NCBI GenBank assembly: GCA_012932295.1
Contig: JAAONU010000001.1
Location: forward strand, 49,139,134 to 49,203,133
Source of the DNA: Cyclina sinensis
Lineage: Eukaryota > Mollusca > Bivalvia > Venerida > Veneridae
Direction of reading: 5' to 3'
Length of the DNA: 64,000 bases
Under the pieces are notes generated by a model that saw only the letters and a list, made by a program, of their open reading frames with translations, was not told the origin of the DNA and did no database searches. The translations under genes were made by a program, and so were the position numbers. The first letter of the stretch is position 1, and each line of letters opens with the position of its first letter. Of the stretch, positions 63,310-64,000 are shown piece by piece.

Positions 63310-64000
63310 ACTGTGCCAGAACTCGAGTAATAAATCGAGATTTTATTATACACCCGTCGAAAGACGGCCGTATTATGGGAAACCCCGTGGCGGGCGGCGT
63401 CCAGACTTTGTCCGGACCATAATTCTGTTGCTAATAATTTGGCTGACATAAAACTTGCTTTCTTGCAATGAGTAGAAGAACAAGAACCATAAATCTGCCT
63501 GGTTACATTTTTAATTATTTCCCCTATTGGAATTTTTTTGTCCGGAGCTTAACTTTAAAACTATGAACTTAAAGTAAAGATCAGAAGTGCAATGCCCAAA
63601 ATGTATAACTCAACCTTATCCATTTTTTAGTAATCTCCCCTTCTTTAATTTCCATAATGTTTTTTTATCCGGAGAATAACTTGAACACTATGAATGGATT
63701 CTCTTGAAACTTATGATAACGATAGATGGTAAACAGTAGAAGTGCAGTGTGTAAAAACTATAACACTTCCTGGTTCCAATTTTGAATCATCTCCCCTCTT
63801 ATTTTATTTTTGACCGGAGCATAACTTAAAAACTATCGAGTGAATTGACGTGAAACTTAAAATATAGGCAGCTGGCGATAAGAAAAATTGCAGTGCCTAA
63901 AAGTATAATGCTACCTTATCTTGCTTTTTAGGTAATCTCCCCTTCTTTAATTTCTATAATAATTTTTTTTTCAGGAGCATAACTTGAACATTTATTTGTA
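63310..64000. repeat. Dispersed repeat at the end of copy 2, running out of the window
   Basis: Same element as 53140-53550, but with about three internal ~170-bp units (TCCGGAG.ATAACTT, GAGTGAATTGACGTGAAAC), the last cut by the window edge. Confidence 0.5.

Larger units (their letters stand above)
53556..63696. repeat. ~10-kb tandem segmental duplication, copy 2
   Basis: It starts with two remnant 38-bp hairpin units and then follows copy 1 through to ...TAACTTGAACACTATGAATGGA (about 63,696), where copy 1 instead runs into copy 2. Copy-specific material: about 300 bp near 54,893-55,205, extra sequence at 58,375-58,720 including array growth, and an inverted-repeat insertion at about 60,085-60,335. 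Confidence 0.9.

Overview
The window looks like AT-rich, gene-poor nuclear DNA from a metazoan, most likely a bivalve mollusc. The reasons are spliced-gene signals, a tRNA-derived SINE with an (AATAAAC)-type tail, many microsatellites and minisatellites, and dispersed non-coding repeats of a kind I associate with clam, scallop and oyster genomes. The species assignment is inference. There is no prokaryotic operon, rRNA, CRISPR array, or intact transposase or reverse transcriptase.

Only one convincing protein-coding gene is visible. It is a small Ras-superfamily GTPase of the RASD/Dexras-Ras-dva type, minus strand, main coding exon about 12,888-13,546. That exon starts directly at a splice acceptor. 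Upstream on the minus strand (20.4, 27.4 and 33.5 kb) are three diverged copies of one small exon. Each has an ATG, nine codons (MD[K/S/N]LN[N/D]SVQ), a phase-1 GT donor, and a TATA-like box 140-165 bp upstream. Each would join the GTPase exon in frame (G|TG = Val, then MPF...). The best reading is one GTPase gene driven by three duplicated promoters with alternative first coding exons, spanning about 21 kb. A degenerate exon relic (32.6 kb) and a partial promoter relic (34.1 kb) suggest a longer array. A 12-copy minisatellite of AP-1/NF-E2/ARE-like sites (25,460-25,771) lies in this region.

Layout. 0-1.3 kb: possible 3' end of a plus-strand transcript, plus promoter-like motifs. 3.2 kb: three CRE-like sites one helical turn apart. 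5-6 kb: a foldback-like element with inverted CAG/CTG-type arms around a 105-bp satellite. 6-11.7 kb: nothing recognised. 11.7-34 kb: the GTPase gene and its alternative promoters, with dispersed repeats. 34-43 kb: non-coding DNA with CRE sites, a diverged repeat family and microsatellites. 43.07-43.59 kb: a 38-bp hairpin minisatellite. 43.5-63.7 kb: two tandem copies of a ~10-kb non-coding unit. Each contains (GT)n, (TC)n and an 11-bp degenerate array, and each ends in a dispersed repeat. 63.7-64 kb: that repeat continues out of the window.

No searches were run. Family names rest on motifs read by eye. Repeat boundaries are accurate to roughly 5-30 bp.
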